NCBI GenBank assembly: GCA_017984755.1
Contig: JAGNYW010000015.1
Location: 1-64,000 of the forward strand
Length of the DNA: 64,000 nucleotides
Reading direction: 5' to 3'
Source of the DNA: Methyloversatilis sp.
GTDB lineage: Bacteria > Pseudomonadota > Gammaproteobacteria > Burkholderiales > Rhodocyclaceae
Part shown: positions 27,102 to 36,011 of the stretch, one piece after another
Numbering within the stretch: the first letter of the stretch is position 1
Layout of the letters: each line of letters opens with the position of its first letter
Notes under the pieces: model-generated
Database searches by the model: none
Seen by the model: only the letters and a program-made list of their open reading frames with translations
What the model was told of the DNA's origin: nothing
Position numbers and translations under genes: made by a program

Positions 27102-28397
27102 TCAGTTACCTGCGATGTAGATCGCCCGGAAGTCATTGACATTGGTCAGCGTCGGCCCGGTGACGATGAGGTCATCGATGGCGAGGAAGAAGCCATAGGC
27201 GTCATGCACATCGAGCATCTGACGCGCGTCGATGCCGGCAGCGCGGGCGCGGACCAGCGTGTCGTCGGTGACCAGCGCGCCGGCGTTGTCTTCGCTGCCA
27301 TCGATGCCGTCGGTGTCGCCGGACACCGCATGAATGCCCTTCATGCCATCGAGGGCGATGGCAAGGGCGAGCAGGAATTCCGTATTGCGGCCGCCGCGAG
27401 GCATCCGGCCCGGCTTGATGTCGCCCAGCGTCACCGTCGTTTCACCGCCTGACAACAATACACAGGGTGGTGCCAGCGGCGTGCCGCTGATCGCGCAGGC
27501 CTTGGCGATGCCGGCCAGTACCTTGCCGGCGTCACTCGATTCCCCTTCGATCATGTCACCGAGCACCAGCGGCGTCACACCATGAGCGCGGGCGACTTCG
27601 GCGGCGGCGAGCAGCGACGCCTGGGCGGTCGAAACGACGCGCGTTTCGCAACGCGCCAGACGCGGATCGCCGGCCTTCGGCGTTTCCGACTCCGGGTGCG
27701 ACAGCCATGCCATGACCGACGCAGGCACCTCGATCCGGTAGCGCCGGATGATGGCGAGCGCATCCTCTCGCGTGGTCGTGTCGGGCACCGTCGGGCCGGA
27801 GGCGACCACGGCCGGGTCGTCGCCCGGTACGTCCGAAATCACCAGCGTGAACACACGGGCCGGGAAGCAGGCCTGCGCCAGACGGCCGCCCTTCATCGAC
27901 GACAGGTGCTTGCGCACGCAATTCATCTCCTGGATCGCCGCACCGCTGGCCAGCAGCGCGCGATTGACCGCCTGCTTGTCCTCCAGCGTCAGACCTTCCG
28001 CCGGTGCCGACAGCAGCGCCGATCCACCACCGGAAATGAGCGCGATCACCAGATCGTCCTCGGTCAGACCGCGCACGCTGTCGAGTATCCGTTTCGCCGC
28101 CTGCTGTCCGGCCGCATCGGGCACGGGGTGAGAAGCCTCGACCACTTCGATGCGGCTGCAGGGTGCGCCGTGACCGTAGCGCGTCACCACCAGGCCCGAC
28201 AGCTCGCCCGGCCAGTTCTTCTCGACCGCCAGCGCCATGGAAGCGGCCGCCTTGCCGGCCCCCACGACCAGGGTGCGGCCACGCGGCGGCGGCGGCAGGT
28301 TGGCCGGCACGCACAGGTCAGGGTCGGCGGCATCGAATGCCGCCTGAAACAGCTTGCGCAGAAAAATTTTCGGATCGGGATGCGAAGTGTTGCTCAC
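27102..28397 (-). CDS. Glycerate 2-kinase (type II, MOFRL family; TtuD-like)
   Basis: DUF4147/MOFRL-family protein, 431 aa. The N-terminal domain carries VVGAGKAAASMALAVE and SGGGSALLSAPAEGLT, and the C-terminal MOFRL domain carries SGGETTVTL, GRNTEFLLALA and SGDTDGIDG. Enzymes of this family phosphorylate glycerate at the 2 position; older annotation as hydroxypyruvate reductase exists. Close to glcDEF, it could channel glyoxylate-derived glycerate into glycolysis, though the intermediate carboligase and tartronate reductase are not in this window. Confidence 0.9.
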   Translation of the reverse strand: MSNTSHPDPKIFLRKLFQAAFDAADPDLCVPANLPPPPRGRTLVVGAGKAAASMALAVEKNWPGELSGLVVTRYGHGAPCSRIEVVEASHPVPDAAGQQAAKRILDSVRGLTEDDLVIALISGGGSALLSAPAEGLTLEDKQAVNRALLASGAAIQEMNCVRKHLSSMKGGRLAQACFPARVFTLVISDVPGDDPAVVASGPTVPDTTTREDALAIIRRYRIEVPASVMAWLSHPESETPKAGDPRLARCETRVVSTAQASLLAAAEVARAHGVTPLVLGDMIEGESSDAGKVLAGIAKACAISGTPLAPPCVLLSGGETTVTLGDIKPGRMPRGGRNTEFLLALAIALDGMKGIHAVSGDTDGIDGSEDNAGALVTDDTLVRARAAGIDARQMLDVHDAYGFFLAIDDLIVTGPTLTNVNDFRAIYIAGN

Positions 28398-28532
28398 GGC
28401 TGCTCCAGCTTTCTAAACGTTTGCGGGACTGCACTGTCTGCGACGATGGACATGACGGCACGGCGCTGCTTCATGCTGTACATGCAGTCGGCGCTGTCGT
28501 GGGAACATATGCAGAATTCTAACTGGTGCGGC

Positions 28533-28556
28533 CTTATATATAAGCGCACTTATAAT
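28533..28556. promoter_or_regulatory. AT-rich palindromes and TATAAT box between divergent genes
   Basis: In the 192-bp divergent region, half-sites CTTATA, TATAAG and CTTATA occur at 28533-28538, 28539-28544 and 28549-28554. The first two form a perfect 12-bp palindrome; the second and third form an inverted repeat with a four-base CGCA spacer. A TATAAT hexamer at 28551-28556 suggests a -10 box for the rightward cobalamin adenosyltransferase gene, although no clear -35 is seen 17 bp upstream. It may combine an operator and promoter. Confidence 0.45.
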
Positions 28557-28589
28557 CAATAGATCTTATTCATCTCATCAATACACGCC

Positions 28590-29159
28590 ATGGGCCATCG
28601 ACTTTCAAAGATCACGACACGCACCGGTGACGGTGGCGAAACCGGGCTGGGCGACGGTACGCGGGTATCGAAATCCAGCGCACGCGTTCATGCGCTGGGC
28701 GACGTGGACGAACTGAACAGCGCGCTTGGCGTACTGATCTGCGAACCGATGCCGGCCGAACTGAATGCCTTGCTGACCGACATCCAGCACGATTTGTTCG
28801 ACCTGGGCGGAGAACTCGCCGTGCCGGGCTACAACCTGGTCAAGGACGAACAGGTCGAGCGCCTCGACGCCGAGCTGGAAAGGCTGAACGCCGAACTGCG
28901 GCCCCTGAAGGAATTCATCCTGCCGGGCGGCACCCGCGCTGCAGCGCTGTCCCATCTGGCTCGCACCATCTGTCGCCGCGCCGAGCGCGCCGTGATCTCG
29001 GCCGCAGCAGAAGGTCATGTACCGGACGCCAGCCGTCAGTACCTGAACCGCCTGTCGGACCTGCTGTTCGTGATCGGCCGTACCTTCAACCGGCTCGACA
29101 GCCGCGGCGACGTGCTGTGGCAACGCGGTCGGGGTGGTCACGAAGGCGATGCCGGCTGA
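28590..29159 (+). CDS. Cob(I)yrinic acid a,c-diamide adenosyltransferase, PduO type
   Basis: ATP:cob(I)alamin adenosyltransferase of 189 aa, making adenosylcobalamin. The N-terminal ATP-binding motif (KITTRTGDGGETGLGDG) is present, as are the central VDELNSALG and the C-terminal CRRAERAVISAA and RLSDLLFVIGR motifs of PduO-type enzymes. No cobalamin-dependent enzyme is in this window. It is followed on the same strand by murI with a 31-bp gap. Confidence 0.93.
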   Translation: MGHRLSKITTRTGDGGETGLGDGTRVSKSSARVHALGDVDELNSALGVLICEPMPAELNALLTDIQHDLFDLGGELAVPGYNLVKDEQVERLDAELERLNAELRPLKEFILPGGTRAAALSHLARTICRRAERAVISAAAEGHVPDASRQYLNRLSDLLFVIGRTFNRLDSRGDVLWQRGRGGHEGDAG

Positions 29160-29190
29160 AATCACCGGTCGCATGCGGACCGAGAGATCG

Positions 29191-30012
29191 ATGAGCCGTT
29201 CGGAACCCACTCCGGAAACCGGCCGGGACGCCCCCGTCGGCGTATTCGATTCCGGTCTCGGCGGACTGTCGGTGCTGCAGCACGCACGCAACCTGCTGCC
29301 GGCCGAAGACTACCTTTACGTCGCCGATTCGGGTCACGCACCCTACGGCGAGCGCAGCGCGGACTGGATACGCGCCCGCAGCCTGAAGATCGGTCAATTC
29401 CTGATCGACCGCGGCGCCAAGGCGCTGCTGATCGCCTGCAACACCGCCACTGCGGCGGCGGCTCAGACGCTGCGAGAACGCTGGCCGGACATCCCGGTCA
29501 TCGGCATGGAACCAGCCGTCAAACCCGCCGCCGCGGCGACGCGTTCGGGCGTGGTCGGTGTGCTCGCAACCACCGGAACGCTGGCCAGCGCACGTTTTGC
29601 GGCGCTGCTCGACACCTTCGGACGCGACATCCGGGTGGTCACCCGCCCGGGTACGGGACTGGTGGAAGCAGTCGAACGCGGCGAGCTCGACACCACCTCG
29701 ACGCGGACACTGGTGGCATCACATGTCGAACCGCTGATCGCCGAAGGCGCAGACGTCATCGTGCTCGGATGCACGCACTACCCCTTCCTGCGCAAGGCAA
29801 TCGAACAGGCGAGCGGCCCGGACGTTCGAGTCATCGACACCGGCGCTTCGGTTGCCCGACAACTTGCGCGCAAGCTTGAAGAAGCGGGTCTGCTGAGCAC
29901 GCGCGCCGGGGGCGCAGAGCACTTCTGGTCGAGTGCGGCCCCCGATCGGTCGGAACCTGTGCTGTCGAAGCTCTGGGCAGACGGAACACGCGCCGAATCA
30001 CTGACCATCTAG
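29191..30012 (+). CDS. murI: Glutamate racemase
   Basis: MurI, 273 aa, converts L- to D-glutamate for peptidoglycan. Motifs: VGVFDSGLGGLSVL, VADSGHAPYG, the catalytic Cys in LIACNTATAAAA, the second catalytic Cys in VLGCTHYPFL and VIDTGASVARQ. The start at 29191 (MSRSEP) follows GAGAG; an earlier ATG at 29134 would overlap the previous gene by 26 bp. Confidence 0.94.
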   Translation: MSRSEPTPETGRDAPVGVFDSGLGGLSVLQHARNLLPAEDYLYVADSGHAPYGERSADWIRARSLKIGQFLIDRGAKALLIACNTATAAAAQTLRERWPDIPVIGMEPAVKPAAAATRSGVVGVLATTGTLASARFAALLDTFGRDIRVVTRPGTGLVEAVERGELDTTSTRTLVASHVEPLIAEGADVIVLGCTHYPFLRKAIEQASGPDVRVIDTGASVARQLARKLEEAGLLSTRAGGAEHFWSSAAPDRSEPVLSKLWADGTRAESLTI

Positions 30013-30050
30013 CATCGCTTCGCACCATCGCACTCGACGCGGATGACCCG

Positions 30051-30821
30051 TCAGTGCCTGCAGATCGCCGAAGGTGTAGTTCCGAAGCGGCGTCTGAAGC
30101 AGCGCGTGAGATGACTCTGATCGCTGAAGCCGGTCATCGCAGCGACGTCCGCGATGGGCCGCTGCCTGGCTTCCAGCAGCGACCGCGCGCGCTGCAGTCG
30201 CAGTTCGAGCAGGTACTGATGAGGCGGCTGACCAAAACTGGAATGGAAAAGCCGGCTGAAGTAACAGCGGCTGATACCAGCCGCCGCTGCGAGGTCGACC
30301 AGCCGCAGCGACTCCGACATCCGCTCATGCATCAGCGCTTCGATTCTGCTTCGCATCGGGCCGCTCAGGCCGCTCCTTCGCAGCAGAGGTTCGCTGACGG
30401 CATCGGTGTCGTGGCGCAACTGCCGCCGCGCGAGAGGCTCGGCAGATGACTGCAGCATGTACCCGGGACGGGAGTGGAGCATCATTTCGTCACGGGCTTG
30501 CATGACTTGCACCGGGAAGCATAATTGGCCGCTGGCTGAAAGCCGTTCGCGCCGGGTGCATCGAGCGATCTGCACACGCAGGGCGGTTCGCCGGTCGCAC
30601 GTGCAGCGAGCGGCATCGAAACCGGAGTCCCGAAGCCGCGCGCGCACCCAGGCATCGCCACGCAACGCCTCGAGCATGCGTGCGTGAGCGGCCTCCGCAC
30701 GGGTCGTCGGACATCCGGAACGCGAACGGACTCCTGCGCCTGACATCGCGGACGCAACGATGCGCAGGGTGCCGGACGCATTGCCGGCCTGATCGAAACC
30801 GGCCGAGCGCAAGCTGGACAT
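30051..30821 (-). CDS. AraC-family transcriptional regulator
   Basis: Regulator of 256 aa. The C-terminal two helix-turn-helix domain is clear: LVDLAAAAGISRCYFSRLF and the second helix with PIADVAAMTGFSDQSHLTRC, ending in FRRRFGTTPSAICRH. The N-terminal part is Arg- and Ala-rich and has no cupin motif that I recognise, so the ligand is unknown. AGGAGA sits seven bases before the ATG at 30821; a longer start at 30854 is less likely. Divergent from the LysR gene. Confidence 0.82.
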   Translation of the reverse strand: MSSLRSAGFDQAGNASGTLRIVASAMSGAGVRSRSGCPTTRAEAAHARMLEALRGDAWVRARLRDSGFDAARCTCDRRTALRVQIARCTRRERLSASGQLCFPVQVMQARDEMMLHSRPGYMLQSSAEPLARRQLRHDTDAVSEPLLRRSGLSGPMRSRIEALMHERMSESLRLVDLAAAAGISRCYFSRLFHSSFGQPPHQYLLELRLQRARSLLEARQRPIADVAAMTGFSDQSHLTRCFRRRFGTTPSAICRH

Positions 30822-30922
30822 GAAGATCTCCTGATCGGTTGTAGTACCTCGCAATAGATGCTAAAAACTTCTCGCCATTAGTTCCAATCGTATTTTTTAA
30901 TTTATTTGATAACCAATAGATT
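30822..30922. promoter_or_regulatory. AT-rich divergent promoter region of araC-type and lysR-type genes
   Basis: A 101-bp region between the AraC and LysR start codons, markedly richer in A and T than its surroundings (TTTTTTAATTTATTTGATAACC near 30892-30915, written here in part). Divergent regulators of the LysR class usually bind in such a region. ATAA and TTAT half-sites with an eight-base spacer lie at about 30909-30924; these are candidates only. Confidence 0.4.
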
Positions 30923-31843
30923 ATGAACATCACGCTGAGGCAGTTGCAGGTGTTCGCCAAAGTCGCCGAAACCGGGAGCTTCACGCGTGCCTCGGAACAA
31001 CTTTTCCTGACCCAGCCATCGGTATCGCAGCAGATCCGCCAACTGACCGAAACCGTCGGCGAGCCGCTGATCGATACGATCGGACGACGCTCTTACCTGA
31101 CACCGGCGGGGGAAGAATTGCTGGCGACATGGACCGCGATCCAGCAGCAATGGCAGCTATTCGAGGAAAACATGCAGGCCCTGCGCGGCCTGCACAGCGG
31201 CACGCTGCGCCTGGCGGTCGTGAGTACGGCAAAGTATTTCGTGCCGCGCGTTCTCGGCCCATTCTGCGCACGCTACCCGGGCATCGACGTGAAACTGGAA
31301 GTGGCCAACAGGGACCGGATCATCGAACGCATCCAAGGCAATATGGACGATCTGTACGTGATGACGACGCCGCCGGACGATCTGGATCTCGTCTGCGAAT
31401 ACTTCCTGGACAATCCACTCGTCGCCATCGCGCCGCCGTCGCATGCACTCGCCGGTGTCGCCCGACTTTCACTGGCGGATCTGGCGGAAGAACGATTCAT
31501 CATGCGCGAACAGGGGTCCGGCACGCGCATCGCCATCGAGCACTATCTGGAGCAGCAGTGCGCAACGCTGAACGTGCGGATGGAGCTCGGAAGCAACGAG
31601 GCGATCAAACAGGCCGTCGCAGGCGGCCTGGGCCTGTCCATCCTGTCGCGGCATACCCTTCATCGGGAACCGGCACGGGAGGATGAGGTGGTAGTGCTGC
31701 CGGTGGATGGCTTTCCGCTGATGACACGCTGGCAGCTCGCGCATCTGCGTTCCAGGCGGATGTCCCGGGCGGCACAGGCTTTTCTCGCCCTGCTGCAGGA
31801 ATGGGTCCCGGACTACCTGAGCAGCAAGGGCATGGAACCCTGA
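30923..31843 (+). CDS. LysR-family transcriptional regulator (CbbR-like)
   Basis: LysR-type regulator of 306 aa. The N-terminal winged helix-turn-helix (MNITLRQLQVFAKVAETGSF, then QPSVSQQIRQL) is followed by a periplasmic-binding-like effector domain. Overall layout resembles CbbR/YwfK-type regulators. No carbon fixation or other target operon is seen next to it; the nearest genes are the divergent AraC regulator and the convergent prenyltransferase, so the target is unknown. Confidence 0.9.
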   Translation: MNITLRQLQVFAKVAETGSFTRASEQLFLTQPSVSQQIRQLTETVGEPLIDTIGRRSYLTPAGEELLATWTAIQQQWQLFEENMQALRGLHSGTLRLAVVSTAKYFVPRVLGPFCARYPGIDVKLEVANRDRIIERIQGNMDDLYVMTTPPDDLDLVCEYFLDNPLVAIAPPSHALAGVARLSLADLAEERFIMREQGSGTRIAIEHYLEQQCATLNVRMELGSNEAIKQAVAGGLGLSILSRHTLHREPAREDEVVVLPVDGFPLMTRWQLAHLRSRRMSRAAQAFLALLQEWVPDYLSSKGMEP

Positions 31844-31861
31844 CCGCTGCGGCCTTGCCGG

Positions 31862-32728
31862 TCAGCGCAGGATGAATACCGTGACGGCCAGCCAGCCCAG
31901 CATGGCGATGACAAGATGCGGATCGCGGAACAGATCGCCTGACGGATCGCCGCCACCGCCCCGGCGATGCAGCAGGTACAGGTAGCGGAACACCCCGTAC
32001 AGGACGAACGGCAGGGTGTAGATCAGATCGGCCGTGCCGTGGATGCGCACCGTGTCCGCATCCACGGTGTAGAGCGCATAGGACACCACGGCACATGCGC
32101 CGGTGATGGTGATGAACTGATCCAGCAGCGCCGGCGAATAGAGGTCCAGCACCTTGCGGTGCGCGCCACCGCCCTCTTCCATCAGCATCATTTCGGCGCG
32201 TCGCTTTGCGAAGCCGAGGAACAGCGTGAGCAGCAGGCCGCACATGAGCAGCCAGTTCGACGGCGGGATGTCGAGGCCGGTGGTGCCGGCCAGCAGGCGC
32301 AGCATGAAACCGGCGCTGATGATGAAGACATCGAGCACGACCACGCGCTTGAGGCCGTAGCTGTAGCCGAAATTGATCAGGCCGTAGGCGCACAGCAGAT
32401 AGACCAGCATGTCGCCGACCTGATACGCGAGCGCGAGCGAACCCACGCAGCAGGCCGCCATGAGCATAATGGCAAGCGACGGAGACATTGCGCCCGCAGC
32501 CAGCGGCCGCAAACGCTTGACCGGATGGAGCCTGTCCTGGTCGATGTCGCGCAGGTCGTTCAGCGCATACACGGCGCTGGACATCAGGCAGAACGCAGCA
32601 AAGGCAAGCAGTGCCGCCTGCACGGTGTCGAGATTGTGCCAGGCATGGCCGAAGAGCAGGCCGAAGAACACGAAACCGTTCTTCACCCACTGCTTCGGTC
32701 GCATCAGCGTCAGCGCGGCAGCGATCAT
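31862..32728 (-). CDS. UbiA-family decaprenyl-phosphate phosphoribosyltransferase-like enzyme
   Basis: Membrane protein of 288 aa with eight or nine hydrophobic segments. The UbiA active-site motif NDLRDIDQDRLHP near residue 56 supports the family, and the second Asp-rich region lies near the cytoplasmic loop after segment 5. Its start and MRPKQWVKNGFVFFG N-terminus match the branch that transfers phosphoribosyl from PRPP to polyprenyl phosphate (DPPR synthase). The frame extends upstream to 32887, but that overlaps the GT39 gene. It follows the glycosyltransferase by 10 bp, so it is probably co-transcribed. Confidence 0.82.
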   Translation of the reverse strand: MIAAALTLMRPKQWVKNGFVFFGLLFGHAWHNLDTVQAALLAFAAFCLMSSAVYALNDLRDIDQDRLHPVKRLRPLAAGAMSPSLAIMLMAACCVGSLALAYQVGDMLVYLLCAYGLINFGYSYGLKRVVVLDVFIISAGFMLRLLAGTTGLDIPPSNWLLMCGLLLTLFLGFAKRRAEMMLMEEGGGAHRKVLDLYSPALLDQFITITGACAVVSYALYTVDADTVRIHGTADLIYTLPFVLYGVFRYLYLLHRRGGGGDPSGDLFRDPHLVIAMLGWLAVTVFILR

Positions 32729-32738
32729 GGTTGGCGGA

Positions 32739-34256
32739 TCAGCGGAAATAACGTTCTTCGAAGTAGCAAGCCTGCACCGGCAGCCACCCTGGAATGGCAT
32801 ACCAGTAGCGCCGGGCCGGTTCGAGTACGCCGGCATGATAGGCCGCATAGTCGAAGCCATGACCGCGGACACGCCAGAACGTGGCACCGCGCACCTGAAG
32901 CACGTCGAGCTGTACCTCGCGGAAGTAAGGCGTGTAGCCGGCGAGGTCCGGCGCTTCCTTGGTCAGTATCAGGATGTCGCGCGTGTCGAAGGAACGGAAG
33001 TCGGTCAGCACGTCATCGTGCCGGGCATGACTCGAGCCCGGACCGAACACCGGCCAGTAGCTGCCATGGTTGTAACCGAGAGTCACCGACGGCGAATAGC
33101 CGTCGGTCATCAGCACGTAGCGGTCAGTGTCTGCGCCAAGGGCTGCGATCAGTTCGTCCGCTTTCACCGTCTGCACGACACCCGCGTACTTGCGCGCACC
33201 GAGTACTGTCGACCACAGCTCGATCGGCTGACTGGCCACGGCAAGAATCGCGACGACATGCACTGCAGCGATGACGGCAGCCGCCTTCACGGTCCGAAGC
33301 AGCGTCTCCGCCCGCACCGCGTGGCCGTACATGAGGAAGACGAGCGGCACGAAGGAAAACACCCAGTGAAGACCGATCGTCTTGACCAGCGACAACAGGC
33401 CGAACACCGACAGCGGCACCACGACCAGCCAGGGCAAGGCCGCCTGACGCAACCAGCCGGCCGGCGCGCGCAGCAATCCCCAGACGACCATGGGCGTCAG
33501 CAGCCAAACCATCATCGCGCCGTACAGCAAGGGCGTTTCCCATGACAGCCGGGCGTTGCCGTGACGGTTGAACACGTTGAACATCACGTTCGACCAGCAG
33601 TGCCCGCTGTTCCACCAGGCGTTGTAGAGCCCCGCAGGCAAGGCACACAGCACGATCAGGCCGAGCGCCTTCCACTTCCAGACGGCCGGGCGCCACAGTG
33701 CCCAGCCGACGTAGGCGAGTCCGAGCAGCACCGCAAAGTACTTTGACAGGAAGGCGCCGCCCAGCAGCAGGCCGGCCAGCGCAAACGCCGGCAGATTGCG
33801 CGTGCGCACCGCGTGCAGGAACACCAGGGCGGACGCCACGCTGAAGTACACCAGCGGAATGTCGGTCGTGATCAGTACGTCGAGCACGCTCGCGGGTGCC
33901 AGCAGCGTCAGTGAGGCCACACCCCAGCGCGTCGCCTGCGATGGCCCGTCTACCGGGTCGCGCATGAAGGCGAACAGCATGAAGGACAGCAGCGCGGGTT
34001 GCAGGATGGCGGGCAATCGCAACCACCATTCCGCCTCCGAGACCGATATCAGCGCGGAAAGCCACCATCCGACCATGGGTGGGTGGTCGTAGAAGCCACC
34101 GGCCGGAATCCTGCCCCACCAGTAGAAGTAGGCCTCGTCACCGGTGAAGGGCAGCGCGACCCCGAGCCAGCCGCGGAACAGCAGCGTGAACAGCAGGGCC
34201 GTGAAGTAGAAACGGCGCCAGTTATGCGCTGGCGCCGTTGCGGTGGGCAGGTTCAC
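32739..34256 (-). CDS. Glycosyltransferase family 39 / ArnT-like membrane protein
   Basis: Polytopic membrane protein of 505 aa. The N-terminal catalytic-loop motif FTGDEAYFYWWG (the acidic GDE pair) matches PMT_2/GT39-type GT-C transferases; about ten hydrophobic segments follow, then a periplasmic C-terminal domain. Such enzymes move a sugar from a polyprenyl-phosphate donor onto lipid A, protein or glycan. Overlapping or near neighbours are the DPPR-synthase-like gene downstream and DAHP synthase upstream (3 bp). The acceptor is unknown. Confidence 0.83.
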   Translation of the reverse strand: MNLPTATAPAHNWRRFYFTALLFTLLFRGWLGVALPFTGDEAYFYWWGRIPAGGFYDHPPMVGWWLSALISVSEAEWWLRLPAILQPALLSFMLFAFMRDPVDGPSQATRWGVASLTLLAPASVLDVLITTDIPLVYFSVASALVFLHAVRTRNLPAFALAGLLLGGAFLSKYFAVLLGLAYVGWALWRPAVWKWKALGLIVLCALPAGLYNAWWNSGHCWSNVMFNVFNRHGNARLSWETPLLYGAMMVWLLTPMVVWGLLRAPAGWLRQAALPWLVVVPLSVFGLLSLVKTIGLHWVFSFVPLVFLMYGHAVRAETLLRTVKAAAVIAAVHVVAILAVASQPIELWSTVLGARKYAGVVQTVKADELIAALGADTDRYVLMTDGYSPSVTLGYNHGSYWPVFGPGSSHARHDDVLTDFRSFDTRDILILTKEAPDLAGYTPYFREVQLDVLQVRGATFWRVRGHGFDYAAYHAGVLEPARRYWYAIPGWLPVQACYFEERYFR

Positions 34257-34259
34257 CGA

Positions 34260-35342
34260 TCAGTCGCGGTCGGCCGCGGCACGACGGCGGGCACGCACGG
34301 CTTCGGCCAGCGTATCGAGCAGTTCGACGCTCTTGTCCCAGCCGAGGCAGGCATCGGTGACGCTCAGGCCGTACTCCGGCTCCTTGCCTGCGATCAGGTC
34401 CTGGCGCCCTTCCTTCAGGTGCGACTCGACCATCACGCCGAAGATGCGATCCTCGCCGCACGCCATCTGCGCCGCGACGTCGCGCGCCACGTCCATCTGA
34501 AGCGCGCACTGCTTGCGGCTGTTGGCGTGGGAAAAATCGATCATCACCTTGGCCGGAATCCCGGCGGAAGCGAGCTCGCGGCACACCTTCTCGACGGCGT
34601 CCGCATCGTAGTTCGGCTCCTTGCCACCCCGCAGGATGACATGGCAGTCCTCGTTGCCGGCAGTCGTCACGATCGCCGAATGACCGGCCTTGGTAACCGA
34701 CAGGAACACATGTGGCGCCTGCGCCGACTTGATCGCATCGGACGCAATGCGCACATTGCCGTCGGTACCGTTCTTGAAACCGACCGGGCAGGACAGGCCG
34801 GACGCCAGTTCGCGATGGATCTGGCTTTCCGTCGTGCGCGCACCGATGGCACCCCAGGCGACCAGATCCGCGGTGTATTGCGGCGTGATGGTGTCGAGGA
34901 ATTCGGTGCCGGCGGGCAGACCCATCTCGTTCACTTCGAGCAGTATGCGGCGCGCCAGACGCAGGCCGTCATTGATCTTGAAGCTGTTGTCCAGATACGG
35001 GTCGTTGATCAGACCCTTCCAGCCGACGGTGGTGCGGGGTTTCTCGAAATAGACGCGCATCACGATTTCGAGATCGGCCGACAGCCGCTCGCGCTGGGCG
35101 CGCAGCAGCTTCGCGTACTCCATGCCCGCCTTGTAGTCGTGGATCGAACACGGGCCGATGATCACCAGCAGGCGGTCATCCGAACCGCGCAGGATGCGGT
35201 GGATGGCCTGGCGCGCGCCGAAGGTGGTCTGCGCAGCTACATCGCTGGCCGGCAATTCGCGCAGCACATGTGCCGGCGGGAGAAGTTCGCGTATTTCCTT
35301 GATGCGGACGTCGTCTGTAATCATATGCATGGGAGCGTTCAT
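34260..35342 (-). CDS. aroG: 3-deoxy-7-phosphoheptulonate synthase, class I (AroG/AroF/AroH type)
   Basis: DAHP synthase of 360 aa, first step of the shikimate pathway (PEP plus erythrose 4-phosphate). Motifs: VVIGPCSIHDYKAG-like VIIGPCSIHDYKAGMEYA near residue 66, VYFEKPRTTVGWKGLINDP, the metal-site DCHVILRGG and IDFSHANSRKQ. The start at 35342 is one of two ATG codons (MNAPMHMITDD); the second, at 35324, has comparable support. The isozyme-specific regulator (Phe, Tyr or Trp) cannot be assigned. The symbol is a class label. Confidence 0.93.
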   Translation of the reverse strand: MNAPMHMITDDVRIKEIRELLPPAHVLRELPASDVAAQTTFGARQAIHRILRGSDDRLLVIIGPCSIHDYKAGMEYAKLLRAQRERLSADLEIVMRVYFEKPRTTVGWKGLINDPYLDNSFKINDGLRLARRILLEVNEMGLPAGTEFLDTITPQYTADLVAWGAIGARTTESQIHRELASGLSCPVGFKNGTDGNVRIASDAIKSAQAPHVFLSVTKAGHSAIVTTAGNEDCHVILRGGKEPNYDADAVEKVCRELASAGIPAKVMIDFSHANSRKQCALQMDVARDVAAQMACGEDRIFGVMVESHLKEGRQDLIAGKEPEYGLSVTDACLGWDKSVELLDTLAEAVRARRRAAADRD

Positions 35343-35442
35343 GGCCTTACGTTTCCGCCGCCACCGGGGCGCGGGTGCCGTTCAAAGACCTCGATTCTAA
35401 CCCGGCAGAGGCGGTTGCTGCCGCCCCGGGGTGCCGCACCGG

Positions 35443-35964
35443 TCAGTGCCGCCTCTCGCGCCACAGCAGATGCACGGCCAGAAAACCGGTGACCGACGCA
35501 ACGCAGGCCATGATGAACAGCCCCGTCACCAGCGGCATGCCGGCGGCGCCGAGCCAGATCCAGAAGCCTTCAAGCCAGCCCGTACTCAGCTCTCCGATCC
35601 TTTCCGCCGACTTTTCAAGCGCTGCCGCTTCGCTATCCACACCGGGGCGGTCGAGCACGAAACTGCCCAATTCATAGGCGGCCCAGTAGATCGGCGGGAA
35701 GGTGAACGGGTTGGTGATCAGCGTGCAGCCGGCGCTGATCGCGACGTGCGCGCGCAGGATCAGGGCCGTCACGATGGCAAACGCAAACTGCGCAAACGGG
35801 ATCATCAGACCGAAGAAAAGACCTATGGACACCGCCTTGGCGACACTGTGGCGATTGGCGTGCCACAGTCGATCGTCGGACAGTTGCCGCGCAAACGGCG
35901 CAAGCATCGGCGACGCGAGAATGCGCTCGCGCGACGGCATCCAGCGCGCCAGAAAGGGAGGCAT
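35443..35964 (-). CDS. DUF2062 domain membrane protein
   Basis: Protein of 173 aa in the DUF2062 family. The conserved SVAKAVSIGLFFGLMIPFAQ and GCTLITNPFTFPPIYWAAYELG regions are present, with two to three hydrophobic segments and a final one near residue 140. Function is unknown, although homologues often sit with envelope or glycosyltransferase genes. It lies between tldD and aroG in the co-directional run. Confidence 0.85.
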   Translation of the reverse strand: MPPFLARWMPSRERILASPMLAPFARQLSDDRLWHANRHSVAKAVSIGLFFGLMIPFAQFAFAIVTALILRAHVAISAGCTLITNPFTFPPIYWAAYELGSFVLDRPGVDSEAAALEKSAERIGELSTGWLEGFWIWLGAAGMPLVTGLFIMACVASVTGFLAVHLLWRERRH

Positions 35965-36011
35965 GGAGCTTTACCGGGTGGACCGAAGCAAGGAAGCGGG
36001 ATCCGGACCGT

